Origin: Adiantum capillus-veneris
Taxonomy: Eukaryota; Streptophyta; Polypodiopsida; Polypodiales; Pteridaceae
Assembly (NCBI GenBank): GCA_014529385.2
Contig: CM043951.1
Coordinates: forward strand, 108,908,469-108,972,468
Length of the DNA stretch: 64,000 nucleotides
Reading direction: 5' to 3'
Part shown: positions 46,780-60,600 of the stretch, piece after piece
Layout: each line of letters begins with the position of its first letter
How positions within the stretch are numbered: position 1 is the first letter of the stretch
The notes under the pieces: generated by a model
What the model was told of the DNA's origin: nothing
Seen by the model: only the letters and a program-made list of their open reading frames with translations
Database searches by the model: none
Translations under genes and position numbers: made by a program

Positions 46780-47201
46780 GAAACATCTTGCAGCTTCTCT
46801 CTAGCTAGAGCATCTGCTTCTTGATTTTCTGCTCGAGGGACATGATGTAATTATACAACTTGAAATTTCCCTAAAAGTTCCTTAACTTTGTGCAAATGGC
46901 CTAGAAAGCTATGATTTTAACAAGCCTAAGTTCCTTGTATTTGTTTTATTAAAAGCCTGGCATCACCAAATACATTTAACCTTTGAATGCCCCGTGTCAC
47001 ACACCACTCTAACCCAAGAGTTAAGGCTGCATATTCTGCCTCATTGTTAGAGTGATAATCCAAGAGATTCCCAATGGACAAAACCTTATCCCCTTGCTCG
47101 TTGAAGATGACAATGCCTGCTGCATCTTTGTCCACTTTCCTCTTGTAGGCTCCATCAAAGAAAAGAGAGTGAGCCTCCTCCACCTTAGGGACTTCCAGCA
47201 C
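46780..47201 (-). CDS. Element B second (archaeal-type) RNase H
   Basis: Contains AHSLFFDGAYKRKVDKDAAG with the first Asp, LDYHSNNEAEYAALTLGLEW with the Glu, and RLNVFGDARLLIKQIQGT with the next Asp. All three catalytic positions are present in 46926-47201, then the frame stops before the C-terminal part. This extra RNase H is thought to have been gained by Tat elements and replaces or supports the first one, degrading RNA in the RNA-DNA hybrid. Confidence 0.88.
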
Positions 47202-47271
47202 AGGTGTAATCTCTTGATCATTTGGCTTTATCTTTAGCTTCTTTTATAGTGGCGATGAGTGAGAATACCTC

Positions 47272-47598
47272 CTAGACTGGCCCTTGTGGAGTTCTCCACT
47301 TGCATTGTGTAGTCAACTCTTGCAGCCTTGTGAGCCATTTGGAAATCCTAGAAGAAACATCCATGTGCTGCATTACATAAGGAAATACGTCTTCCATTGT
47401 TAAGATTATGAATGGTCTATACAATAAATAAGAGTGAAATTTGGTGGTAGAAAACATTAATGCAAGCACCATGTGCTCCACTGCCGTGTATCCCTTTTCT
47501 GATGGAGTCATCATTTGACTAGAGAAGTAGATAGGACGCATGAAAGAAGTTTGAGGATCCTTTTGCATCAATACAGTCCCAAGTGTGTCATTTCCCAC
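47272..47598 (-). pseudogene. Element B first RNase H
   Basis: MGNDTLGTVLMQKDPQTSFM, PIYFSSQMMTPSEKGYTAVE and LEMVLAL-like helix, then LLYRPFIILTMEDVFPYVMQ. The first conserved Asp strand (D-A-S type) lies upstream of this frame, separated by a break. In Tat elements this domain is often degenerate; here too it seems partly lost. Confidence 0.8.
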
Positions 47599-47667
47599 AC
47601 TAGGGTTTACATAAAATGGCTCGTCCCACTTTGGAGGTGCTATGGTGGGAAGTGAAGCTAGAATTTG

Positions 47668-48441
47668 TTATACCTCATTGAATTGTTGTTCATTTTCTTC
47701 ACTCCGAGTGAAGATCTCTTGATGGGTAACTTGTTGTAAAGGGAGAACCACTTGGGAGATCAAGTGAATGAACCTACTCAAATACCTCACCTTTTGAAGA
47801 AAAGAGACCAATTGCTTTGCTGTGGTGGGAGAGGTCAAAGCCACCAAGGCTTGAACCTTGCTTGGGTCAGCTTCAATGCCTTTGGCCAAGATCACATGGC
47901 CAAGAAGAGTAACCTTGCTTTCACCAATGTGGCATTTCTCCACATTGAGTTGGCCACCCAAAGCTTGTAGCCTAGCTAGACCTTCATAAACTTTCTCCAA
48001 ATGAAGAGAGCGAGAGCTATAGATACAAAAGTCATCAATAAAAACACGGATTGATTTTCCAAAGAATGGCTGAAAAACAAATGTCACATATCGCTGAAAA
48101 GTGGCTGGAGCATTAGTGAGACCAAAAGGCATAACTCTGTAAGCAAAACATCCCCATGGTGTGATAAAGGTTGTCTTATTTTGATCTTCTTCAGCGATGC
48201 TAATTTGGAAGTAGCCTGAGTAGCCATCACATACCGTGTAGCGCTCATGTCCTGCTATCTCATTGAGAATTTCGTCTTGAAAAGGAAGAGGAAAATGGTC
48301 CCTCTTTGTGGGTGCATTAAGAGGATGGTAATCAACACAAACCCTCCACTTACCATTCTTCTTTGGTGTGACTACCACTGGAGAAACCCACTCTGAGTCT
48401 TCAACAGAATAGATAAAACCGGCTTCTAGCAATTTCCTCAC
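47668..48441 (-). CDS. Element B reverse transcriptase
   Basis: 257 residues open. Blocks in order: WVSPVVVTPKKNGKWRVCVD, HPLNAPTKRDHFPLPFQDEI, YTVCDGYSGYFQISIAEEDQ (first catalytic Asp), WGCFAYRVMPFGLTNAPATF, and RVFIDDFCIYSS with the intact catalytic Asp-Asp pair. The thumb follows: KVTLLGHVILAKGIEADPSK and YLSRFIHLISQVVLPLQQVT. The catalytic core looks functional, unlike the RTs of elements A and C and the fragment at 16.2-17.6 kb. Confidence 0.93.
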   Translation of the reverse strand: MRKLLEAGFIYSVEDSEWVSPVVVTPKKNGKWRVCVDYHPLNAPTKRDHFPLPFQDEILNEIAGHERYTVCDGYSGYFQISIAEEDQNKTTFITPWGCFAYRVMPFGLTNAPATFQRYVTFVFQPFFGKSIRVFIDDFCIYSSRSLHLEKVYEGLARLQALGGQLNVEKCHIGESKVTLLGHVILAKGIEADPSKVQALVALTSPTTAKQLVSFLQKVRYLSRFIHLISQVVLPLQQVTHQEIFTRSEENEQQFNEV

Positions 48442-48536
48442 CTCTTTGAGTAGGGCGTCTTGTTGAATTACTCCTAGCTACCTGAGCTTCTGCACTACAA
48501 GTTTACTTCCCTCATTGAGCTTAATGTGATGTTGAA

Positions 48537-49606
48537 CTACTGTGATGCCAGTGATTTATCATATTCATCAATGAACAATGTGGTAAAATTACTTAGCATC
48601 AAAACATAATCGCCACGCTCCTTCCCACACAACTCACTAGAGAGCATTTGATGTAGCTTACTTGCTTCTACCAGAGGTTGTATACCTGGTGTCTCCCCTT
48701 GGTTTGATGATGAGGCATCAGGTTGATCCATCTTCTTAGGGTCCTTGAGAATGATCCCCATCACCTCAATGCTACTGTCACTTTCTTCACTCACTGTTGA
48801 CTCCTCCTCTGAAGTGGTTGAAGAGTCACCACTAGAAAACTCATCCTCGGAGGTTTCTAGATCCATGTCGCGTTGTTGACCTATCTTCATGTCGTAAAGT
48901 ATTGGCCTCCCTTTTGCATCCTTCATCTGGATTATGCCGGTGTCCCAGTCCTGCTTAGCTCTCATAGCCATAAGCCAAGGCCTCCCTAGAATGATAGGGT
49001 AGCCCTCCCCTTTGTGTGGCGTGACAAAGATGTCCACATCTACCTCGGTGTTGAATGCCTTTATCCTAACTGCATTTATAACACCAACACATTGAAATTT
49101 TATATTATTTGCCATTTTGGCTCGGCATGGTGCCGGCCGACTCACCTCTAAACCCAAATGGTGCATCATTTTTCACTCATGACGCATATTTGTGCGCCAC
49201 CATCGATGTAGATATTGGAGATGTGTTGCCCTTTGATGTGAGAATCCATCACTGGTAGTATGTCATCTAGATTCCTCCCAGAGATAGCCCCAGCTATCTT
49301 TGGCTTTGGTCGTCTAGTGCTAACCATCTTTGTCCATTGTCTCCTCACCCTAGGTGCTAGGTGGAGTAACTGGGGCCAGGTGATTTTTGGGTCCTGCACA
49401 GAAACATCTTGAACCAAATCATATGGTTTAGAACATTCACCCAAAGAGAAATCTACAATGTCAATTTTACGTCGTGACTTGGACGGCTTTTTGCTAGATT
49501 CCCCTTTAGTCTTCATCTTTTCTTCCTTTTGGGAAGATTCACCATGCCTAGCACGCTTTACCCCCACGGCATCTACTCCTTTAAACTTGGTCTTACCTTT
49601 TGCCAC
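48537..49606 (-). pseudogene. Element B protease region
   Basis: Active-site block NIYIDGGAQICVMSEK, an Asp-Gly-Gly variant of D-[ST]-G, at the end of 49166-49606. A stop follows, then 48537-49169 with VDVDIFVTPHKGEGYPIILG and RPWLMAMRAKQDWDTG, and a long acidic Glu/Ser-rich linker to the RT. The basic Lys/Ser-rich stretch at the start links gag and protease. Confidence 0.85.
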
Positions 49607-50653
49607 TCACTTGATATCCTCCTCCACTTTCTCCTTTCCCTCATCTTCAAGACTGATGACGCTTACTGTTTGATTGCCAACTGGTGGTGGGGATAAGGGT
49701 GGAATGAGAGGTTGTGGTGGTGGTGGATGTGGTTGAATGGGTGGTTGTAGGATTTGCACGGGTGGTGCTTGTTGTGGTGCCCTCGGTGGTGGTGGTCTTG
49801 CTCTCAATGGTGAAACCTGGTTTTGTCTGGATCCTCTGTTGAAATTCTGCCTCCTTGGGTGTGGACAGTAGTACATGCCATGACCATCTTCCCCACAATT
49901 TTAGCAATGGTATTCTTGGTTTTGTCTTCGTTGTCCTCTCCCTTGCTCTTGGTTGCGATTGTGTGCATGCCCTTGTTGTATCAAATCGACTGAGAGATTC
50001 TCAAGTTGATTGGTGATTCGGTTGAGCAGGTCTTGCTGATCTTCAATTGGTTCTTTTGGTTGAATCCTCTGGGCGGCTGTTGTAGGTGGTGCTAGAGGTG
50101 GTCAGGTCCTAACTGCTTCCTCTTCATCGATATTCCTGGCTTGTAGGCGCAACTTCTTGTCTTTAAGGCGGTCCACTTCAACTGCTAGCTCATACGTAGC
50201 AGGAAACCTTCCCTTCACCTTCTCTTTAAGAGTTGGCCATAACCCAACCACAAACCGATCCTTCTTTAGGAAATCAGGTGCCCCCTCATCCTCTCTTAGC
50301 GATGCAACCCATCGCCCCCATAAATCTACAAACTTTGACTCATATGATGCGTACTCTAGCATACTGCCCTGCTTCAATTTTGTCAACAATTGCCATAGCT
50401 TCTCTGATGTTGTGCCCTCTCCAAAACGCTTGACAAAGGTTGCTCTTAATAAGTCCCACCATTCCTTGGTTGCTTGTGCCAAGGCATTGTACCATGATCT
50501 TGCCTCCACCTTCATTAGAAGTGGGAAGATGCGCAAGCACGAAGCATCATCATCTCTCGCAGAGATGACACATGCTATTTCCAAGTTGTCTAGAAAGTCT
50601 GCAGCATCCTCACCCACCTTACCAGTAAAGATTGGAAATGCTACACTTGCCAT
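49607..50653 (-). pseudogene. Element B Gag
   Basis: The capsid domain lies at 50102-50653: MASVAFPIFTGKVGEDAADF, LMKVEARSWYNALAQATKEW, WDLLRATFVKRFGEG and KLKQGSMLEYASYESKFVDL. The conserved Trp and F-x-x-x-F order of the gag family is clear. After a short break comes a zinc knuckle (CGEDGHGMYYCPHP; a stop replaces the residue before its second Cys), then a Pro/Gln/Thr-rich stretch (49607-49907). Confidence 0.87.
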
Positions 50654-50849
50654 TGTGAGAGTGAGAAAATTAACTTGACTTAGAAATCCCTTTTTTTATA
50701 TATTTAAATAGAGATTCAATACATGGGTGCTCGGTAGATGGAAAACATACTATACAAGGATGAAAATAACTACATCAAAAGATACTTCATGATTAATCAT
50801 AGGGAGGATAAAGGGTAGAGAAGAGGTGTTTATCTCTTGCAATCATTCT

Positions 50850-51979
50850 CTACCAAACATGGATATAATGATCTGCTGATAAAACATCTTGTGGCCCAAG
50901 ATTACTTTGATTGATTGAATTTGTTGTGGTGCATAAGTTTGGTTCCTTGCAAAAGGTTGATGTGCTGGGTCCATCACATGATAATTCGGAAAGGCTCTCT
51001 CCTTGTTGTGGAAGGTTATAGTCGGAGGTGTAGAGCTCTTGGTAGTCAAGGTCAAATTTATAGTACCACAGGACAAGGTTTTCTTCGTCTTCTAGCTCTA
51101 GGATTGCCCCTCTAGCAAGCTCTTGGAAAAGCTTGAACTCTCTCTCTTTGAGCAACTTCACTTTCCCGTAAGATAGAGTGTCATCTAGTGTATACACAGG
51201 TGTGATGAGGTAGGTAGTGAGTCTTACCACTTGTATTAATCCAAGTTGGATGGATACATAGCAAGCTGTAAAGTCGTCATCATAGCCCTGATTCACAAGC
51301 AACACTCCTTGAAGATGGAGGGTCTTTTCTTTCCGCCAAGCAAACCCTGTGTCAAAGACCTTGTCGATGACAAGCTCCGCCACTTCACTCGGTAGACGAC
51401 GTAGAATCAATGTTGTTGTTTCTAGTTCCTGGATCATCATATGAGAGTGAGTTATAGAAAGACTTTGGAAGATTTACCCTTTTGTTTTGGAGACGGGGTG
51501 ATTGTCGGCGCTGGAAAACCCTTGAATCTTTTGGTGCAAGGGAGAGGGAGGGACCACGCGTTCGTAGTAGCTTCCTCAAGTTGTGAAGGCTTGTTGTGGA
51601 CGTAGGTGGAATATTTGGCAAAGATGGGGATGTAGATGTAGAGAATCCTGGTGCTACTTGAAATCCTACCGATGTGAGAATGCCTGTGTGGATGTCGAGG
51701 GAGAAAATGATGGCCTTTTCTTCACTTTGGGTTGCACTCATGTCGAAGGTACAGTTTTTGGCTACAATGTGAGCATGATGTGGCTTGTGCCTTGATTTTA
51801 CACTTGCGGGGATGATGAGAAATGTAAACAATTTGAGTAGGGAAAGAGGGTCTTACCACCTCTTCTATGCTAACAATACAACACCCTGGCAAGAGTGTCT
51901 TGATGACTTGCGTCAAACCTTCTTGAAGCTCCTCCTCTTCAGTGGTCCAATTAGTGAATTCAAGAAGCCACTCTTCCAT
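50850..51979 (-). CDS. Element B upstream ORFs of unknown function
   Basis: Three overlapping minus-strand frames fill the space between primer site and gag: 51722-51979 (85 residues, MEEWLLEFTNWTTEEEELQE), 51385-51831 (148 residues, including MSATQSEEKAIIFSLDIHTG and a Ser/Pro/Arg-rich part) and 50850-51440 (196 residues: RRLPSEVAELVIDKVFDTGF, LYTSDYNLPQQGESLSEL). Each is in a different frame. I recognise no domain. Ogre-type Tat elements carry an extra ORF1 in this position, so this may be its counterpart. Whether it is one frameshifted protein or several is unknown. Confidence 0.65.
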
Positions 51980-52029
51980 GAAGAGAAGTAAACATGTCAG
52001 CCTTGTAAACTGAAGGTTTCAAGAGCCCT

Positions 52030-52048
52030 CCTCAGTGGGGGCACCAAA
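52030..52048 (-). other. Element B primer-binding site
   Basis: The minus strand reads TTTGGTGCCCCCACTGAGG directly after the LTR end CTCTCA. It includes a TGG matching a tRNA CCA end. The tRNA is not assigned. Confidence 0.8.
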
Positions 52049-54030
52049 TGAGAGGCGGATGCGAAAATAGACCCGGTGGCCTCTACAACAAGACTATGCA
52101 CAATGGCCTCATCATGGGAGGTACACAATAGGGGCACCACCTAGCAAGATATGCGGCTAGGACGCATACATATACACAATGAAAAATGCCATGGAAAACA
52201 ATTTCAAGATCCACGCCCAAATGTGGAATGAGGTGGTCGGAGAATAAGGTGAGAGGAGTGGTGAGTGAGTGAGAATGGGCTTGCTACTCGTGCATGTAGT
52301 AAGGAAGTTAATGAGGTCAGAGAAACATGCAAGTATACTCACTTCTTATACAAGAGGTGGCGAGTCCGCACACCTCAAGATGCAAGTAGCAAGATGATAG
52401 AAATATGAGATGGAGAGAGAGAGTGTGTGTATATGGTGGCGAATCCGCACACCTTAACATAAGCAAAAATAAAATAAAATTGACAAGGAGCATATACCAT
52501 ACTCACAATGAAATGTATCCAAAGCGACACAAGGTATGGCACCAAGATGGAGCGTGTTGATTGCTTGCAAAAGATGAATACAATAAGTAGCGTATGGCAA
52601 GAAGATGAGAAGGGAACAAGATCGTAGGAGGCATAATGGAGAGATGGGAGTTGATGGCGAGGAATATCATGAGTGTGTCCACCCTTCTTCTTCTTGAAAT
52701 TGTACCTTCAACCCTTAATTACAAGTGGTGTGGAGGTATGGTGCTCATTTTTTGTGCATGGTGATGGTGATGGTGATAGTGATGGTGTTGTGATTATGTG
52801 ATTACGGTTCATGCTACAAGCATGTAGCACAAGGGTGTGTATAGATAGGTGTGTGTGTGTGTATAGATAGGTGTGTGTGTGTGTGTGTGTGTGTATCTCC
52901 CCCTCCCTAGTGAGCTCTCATGGCCTCCTTATATAGGGAAGGAGGGGAGGATTTAGCAATATTTCTAATTGAGGTGAGTGTCCCACTCTGGTGACTAGGA
53001 AAATGGGGTGCATGTGACTGTGGCTCCCATCTTGTCTCCTCATTATTTAAAATACCAGAGTCAATAGAGAGAGAATAAGAGAGAATGTGGGTAGGATGTA
53101 GAGGATAGGAGATATTTATAATAGTTTAGCTTTCGCTAGACATAAGCTTATTAGGGAGAGAAGAGAGAGGTCAGAAATTTACAAGAGAGGTTGTCGAAGG
53201 TGGATAGTTGTTGATGAGGATGGATCCTCCAAAAATGGTCATAGAATCACTCTAGACTTGCCAAGACCTCATTAAAAGAGCCTTGTATCTTGTAATCATG
53301 CTTGAAGACTTGTAGAACCATAGCCATTCTAGAGGGAAGAAACCTGGGGATGGCCTATGTCACCATTACACGAGAAAACTGGGGTCCACCACAAAAATCA
53401 TAGCTCCGCGTTCATAACTCCAAAAATTCTGAAAAAAACTTGAGCTAAAAGTTGAGCTCACGAGCTACAACTTTCATGTTGAACACTTCTTCAGATTCGG
53501 GATTCTTCTCTATGCAAGAAATTCAGCCAAATAATGTATTATTTGTGGCTGCAAGGTCTTTTGGTGGTCCCCTTTGAGTGGACTTCTCTCTTGCCTTCAA
53601 GTGTAAGCTCCTTCATGTGTATGAAAACATGACCTAGAGTGTTGAAAAGATTGGCTATCATCTAGATGGAGGTATTATTGAAATTTGAAAGTGGGGTTGA
53701 GGTTTGAAAATGAAAACTAGTGAATAGAATATTTGGTAGGGTGGAATAATATATATACATGAAAAATATATTAGAAAATACTAATATATATGATGTAATT
53801 TAGAATATATATATTTAATGCTTAAGGTCAAAAGAGAGATCAACAAAGAAAGCTTACTTATTTATGCTACATCATGATGGATTAGCATAAGTCTTATTTA
53901 TTTAATAAAGGCTAAAACGTTTGTGAAAAAGAGAAGAAACATCAAAAGTAACTTATATAATAGGAAACATTTTTTGGTAAAAGGGCAAAAAATATATGGG
54001 GGGTTCCCATGCATGGAAAAGCTTGCCTCA
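52049..54030 (-). repeat. Element B 5' LTR (right copy)
   Basis: Matches 43410-45368 throughout. It has a longer compound GT tract (52848-52894) and, on the minus strand, a TATATAAGG box near 52928, from which the element would be transcribed leftward. Confidence 0.94.
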
Positions 54031-56380
<2,350 letters not shown>

Positions 56381-56479
56381 TGGACAGACTACTAGTGTTA
56401 GTGTAATGTATTTCAAGCTTTATGCTCACGAGGGTGTTCGCATTTAAGGAGGGAAGAGAGTTATTTTTCAACAGTTGCT

Positions 56480-56610
56480 GTGAAGTGTAGGAGTCAAGCT
56501 GGGGAGTTGCAGCAGTTCAAGAAGATTTCATATTGTCAAAGACATTTTTGTTCGTCAAGGACAATTTCAGATTTCAGCGGGGGAGGAATGTAGACCCCAA
56601 TACGTTTTGA
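56480..56610 (+). mobile_element. Gypsy 3' end: polypurine tract and LTR start
   Basis: TTTTTGTTCGTCAAGGACAA, then GCGGGGGAGGAA, then TGTAGACCCC at 56589. This is the usual arrangement at the end of a plus-strand gypsy element. The LTR beyond it is truncated or unrecognisable, because from about 56600 the minus strand reads as the pseudogene below. Confidence 0.55.
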
Positions 56611-58195
56611 CAATTTGTACACAATTCTGGGTTAATTGGGATATGCATGGACATACTAGAAGCATTTTGCAAGTCGCAACACTGGTCTAAGTTAAACGGT
56701 TGGTCAACTATTTCTCTTACCGGCGTGGGTTGGCCCACTAGCCTACCTTCTCTTAATCCCTCAATAAGATCTCTTGGTACGTGTTCTAAAAGCAATGCGT
56801 TAACTCATTCGAGTTGATTGGCAATATCTTGAGCAATTATCTCTTCCCGCCTCTTTCTACGTGCTTCTCTAGCCCTATTTTGGCCTTCTCTTCTATTAGA
56901 ATCTACTCCACTCATACGACGCACACGATCATGTAGCCTCTATCGATACTAATCCTTCAATGTAGCGTATACCACTGCTAGTATTTCACGCTCAATATTT
57001 ATATTATCCTCTCCAATCTCTATAAGCGACTTTTGTATTATCTTCAAGGATTTCTTCTCCTTTTGGCAATTTGTATGTTGATTCAATTTGGAACGGACTT
57101 CCTAGCTTTTGAAGCACCTCCTCATTGACTTCTCATCTTGTTTTTTTGAATAGAGAAAGAGTTTGAAAGTAGCGTGTGCTTGATGTGGAACTTTTTGACT
57201 TGTCTTTGCATAGACCTGAGTAAGAGGAGTTAGGAATCAAAACCCTTTTCTAATGGAACAACACTGCAAATGATTCAAAACCCTTTTCTAGTGAAACAGC
57301 ACTACAAATGATGCTACATACTTGAAAATGACAGCATATCCCTTATTGGATCTACCAGCTTCTTCCAAACTTGATTGAACATCCCCTGCAGAGAGTTGGT
57401 TCTCTTGTAAAAGTCTGTCAAGCTGTTTAGGAATGATCTTACCATAGCGCTTATCATCCAAGAGGCCAGCTATGTTTTTGCGATTCAATATGAGCCCGTA
57501 ACGAGCCGAGGAGGTGGTTGTGTTGTGCACCACTTCCTTGTCAAGGTGAAGCAAAGATCTGCGCAAGCATGTTAGCAGTAAGAGATGTGAGAGTTTATAA
57601 ATATAAACATAAGAAGGATATATACACTCGCTTGATGGCTTGCACTCTTTTCTTGATTCCTCATGAGCCAGCTCTCAAGTCCTCGATGTCTCTTAGTTTT
57701 CTTTCTCTTTGGCAAAGACCTAGCGCTGTTTTTTTTCCTCTAAGTATTTTTGTAAGCTCCTTGATGGTCTCCTTGCTACCTTCAACCTGTTGAGCACATT
57801 GCACAGCTGTCTAGTGTAAGCGGACATTCTCGTTGTATACAATATCTCTCTCTTGTTGCAGAACGTCAATTCTTGCAGTCAACTGCTTAGTGTAGCCATA
57901 CAATCCATGATGGCCATCTCCAACATAGTTCACTAAGGCTATAATATCCTTAAAAGGTGGAGTGGAGTGACGGGATGTTTTGGATACATTCTGTCGTCCA
58001 GACAAAGGTCCATATTTATCAAGCACCGTGATCTTAAGTTCTCCTTCGAAGCTTCAAAAATCGTATGTTGTTTTTTTTTCCTTGCAAAGGGGTTCATACT
58101 CTCCTGAGAGCTCTATGTGCATGTGGTACACTATCTCTCCTATTCCTTGTAGACGTTTTTTGTGGAGAAGCTACAAGTGTCGAGTGAGACATGAC
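56574..58195 (-). pseudogene. Unrecognised multi-exon pseudogene with coiled-coil regions
   Basis: Read on the minus strand from 58195: a basic start (MSHSTLVASPQKTSTRNRRD), then LKITVLDKYGPLSGRQNVSK and FKDIIALVNYVGDGHHGLYG with a coiled-coil tail (57811-58026). An intron-like gap follows, with a CTAAC branch-like site and a GCGCAG acceptor near 57561. The next exon is 57288-57560 (YGLILNRKNIAGLLDDKRYG, LLQENQLSAGDVQSSLEEAG) and ends at a GTATGT donor. After a CTCAG acceptor near 57210 comes a ~220-residue stretch rich in Lys/Glu/Arg (NREGQ-like, EARRKRREEIIAQDIANQLE, HVPRDLIEGLREGRLVGQPT), broken by stops that all fit C-to-T changes in Gln or Arg codons. I do not recognise the family; a host gene relic or a captured gene are both possible. 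Confidence 0.5.
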
Positions 58196-58559
58196 TGATC
58201 AAAAGTGTGTGCAGAAGGAGGTGGGGGCGATAGAAGAATGGCGATTTGAATATTGCACGTGTGTGAGAGAACGTAGGAGGGAATGGGGAGGAAGAAGGAG
58301 GCGAGGAAACAGAGCTTAGTTTTCAAAAATATAAAAGATTGAGATATTTGGCATTGAATTCAGTAGCCATCGTGCACAGTGAAGTGTTATCACGACTGGA
58401 AAACTTTTTTGGTTTTTTAATAAACGTACCTTGCATGAATAAGATATGAAGATTTTAGAAACCATGTACGAAAAAGGGTTAAAATGAATTTTCTATTATC
58501 TCTCTCTACGCTGACATGGTATTTTTTACAATGCCCAAATTTGACTCCAAACTTTTCCT
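58196..58559. other. No gene seen
   Basis: AT-rich spacer between the pseudogene and the copia remnant; may include the promoter side of the pseudogene. Confidence 0.4.
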
Positions 58560-58574
58560 AATGTTTAAGGCTAT

Positions 58575-59470
58575 TTCAGATGCAAAACTTTGGCATGCAC
58601 GTTTTGGACATCTGAATTTTGCGAGTTTGCTACGTTTGCGCTTCTTTGCTATCTCTTGAAGTACTTGTCAAATATGTTTGTGAAGGCTATATTTTGGGTA
58701 AGATGCAGATTTTGAAGTTTCCAAAGGATGGTTCAGTCTGAGCCACATGCAGGTTGTAGCTTGTGCATAGCAATGTTTGTGGGCCCGTGCAAACTTCGTG
58801 CTTGGGAAATTACCTTTACTTCGTGGCTTCCATTGATGATTACTTCAGGCATCATGGGTATTTCCTCTTAAAGCAAAGTCCAAAGTATTTATGTGCTTCA
58901 AACAATGTCTGGCTATGGCTAAAAATGTCTCGAAATGTATCATGGGCACCCTCTGTTCCGATCGAGCAAGGGAGTCTATGTCTCATGAATTTAATGCATT
59001 TATGGCTAGTCGTAGGATAAAACACCAATGTACAATGCCTTATACACCTTAGCAAAATGGCGTTGTTGAGAGGAAAAATAGGTCAGTTACGAAAATGGCA
59101 CGATGTATGGTCAAAATTCAAGATTTGCCACATTCGTTTTGTCTTGAGGCCATCATGTGTGCCACTTATGTACTTAACAGGTGTCCTACAAAAGCTTTGC
59201 AGTCTATTACTCCATATAAATCATGGCATGATAGAAAGCCTTCTATTGAGCACGTGAATGTTTTTGGTTGTTTAGCATATGCTTTGGTGCCACAAACACA
59301 ATCCAAAAAATTGGATGATAAGGCTGTCAAATGTATATTTATAGTGCTGAAAGAAAAGGTTGCAGGTTGTATCATCTGCAAACAAAGCGTACCTTGGTCT
59401 CACAGGATGTTGTGTTTGTGGAAGATTTTGTTTAGCCCCTACTGCCATGTACTAGAGATTGTTATCTAAG
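58575..59470 (+). pseudogene. Copia integrase
   Basis: The pre-integrase block AKLWHARFGHLNFASLLRL includes the first zinc-binding His pair, then after stops CQIC. The core: HSNVCGPVQTSCLGNYLYFV (first Asp replaced by Asn), DDYFRHHGYFLLKQSPK, a stop in YTPxQNGVVERKNRSV with the Glu, and MARCMVKIQDLPHSFCLEAI, TPYKSWHDRKPSIEHVNVFG. Frameshifts occur near 58760 and 59060. Confidence 0.87.
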
Positions 59471-59492
59471 CTTAAAGGACATTTATGACACT

Positions 59493-60600
59493 TTGTTGCC
59501 TCTTTTCAGTGGTGGAAGTTCAAATGTGAATTCCAATGAGGCAAATGTACAGCCTATGAGGATTTTTAAAAATGTTACAGATCAGCCTATTATTGATGCA
59601 GATGTACATGATGTACTTGATGAGGAAAGGGATGAGAATGAGCAAGCTAGAGGTATTCCTAAATGGCTGGTGCATACTTTGCATGACAGTAAATTGGATG
59701 CACCTTTGTCTAGTCTTACTCGTTCAGGTTCTTGTCGTGCATCTTATACATCAGATTGTTATGCTTGCGTTGTGTCTAGCCTACATGATTTTGAGGAACC
59801 TCTATCTTTTGATGAAGCACATAATTCAAAAAATTGGATGTCTGCCATGCAATCAAAATATGATGCAGTTATAGAAAATGACACATGGACTTTATGTGAT
59901 TTGCCTCCTTGCAAAAAGGCCATTGGTACAAAGCGGGTTTACAAGTTGAAACGCAAGATGGATGGCGAGATTGATTGCCATAAGGCTCGACTTCTTGCAA
60001 AAGGTTATGCAAAGCAAAAAGGCATAGATTATGAAGAGACTGTTGCTCCCACTTGTCGTATGACTACTCTGCGTTTCGTGTGTGCATTGGTAGCTCATTC
60101 TGGTTGGGATATACATCAGTCAGACATTGTTACTGCTTTCTTGAATGGTGACATATTTAAGGAAGTTTATGTGATGCAGCCTCACAATTTTGTCAAGAAA
60201 GGACAAGAGGATAAACCATGCATATGTAAGAAAGATTTGTATGGGTTGAAGCAATCTCCTCATGCTTGGTATGAGAAAGCTGACACTCATTTGGTCAAAC
60301 GAGGCTTTCATAACAGTTCAACAGAAACCACATTGTATGTAAAGCGTGAGGATGATGTACTTCTCATTGTGTTTCTCTATGTAGATGAGTTGCTGCTCAC
60401 TAGACCAAATGAGAGACATATTGTTGAATTTAAGACTAATTTGAAAGCTACTTTCAAGATGAAAGATTTGGGGCTATTGCATCATTACTTGGGTATACAG
60501 TTTAAACAATGTGATGGTGGTATTGCCTTGTGTCAGAAAAGTTACATAGGGACATTGCTATGTAGTTTTGAAACTAAGTCTTCATGATGTTGGTGATCCT
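59493..60600 (+). pseudogene. Copia reverse transcriptase
   Basis: 364-residue open frame. A linker rich in Asp/Glu leads to the RT: WMSAMQSKYDAVIENDTWTL, KRKMDGEIDCHKARLLAKGY, GIDYEETVAPTCRMTTLRFV, IHQSDIVTAFLNGDIFKEVY (first Asp), YGLKQSPHAWYEK and VFLYVDELLLTRPNE. The family signature is YVDD; here it reads YVDE, so the second catalytic Asp is substituted. Otherwise this is the best-preserved reading frame of the right-hand part of the window. Confidence 0.92.

Larger units (their letters stand above)
43410..54030 (-). mobile_element. Element B: Tat-lineage Ty3/gypsy retrotransposon, nearly complete
   Basis: 10.6 kb, with LTRs 43410-45368 and 52049-54030 (TG to CA), a primer site next to the right LTR, a purine-rich tract next to the left LTR, and a 4-bp duplication CTCT (43406-43409 and 54031-54034). 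Minus-strand order: unknown ORFs, gag, protease, RT, RNase H, second RNase H, integrase. The second RNase H marks the Tat lineage. It has only a few stops and the LTRs differ little by eye, so this is the youngest full-length element here. Confidence 0.94.
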
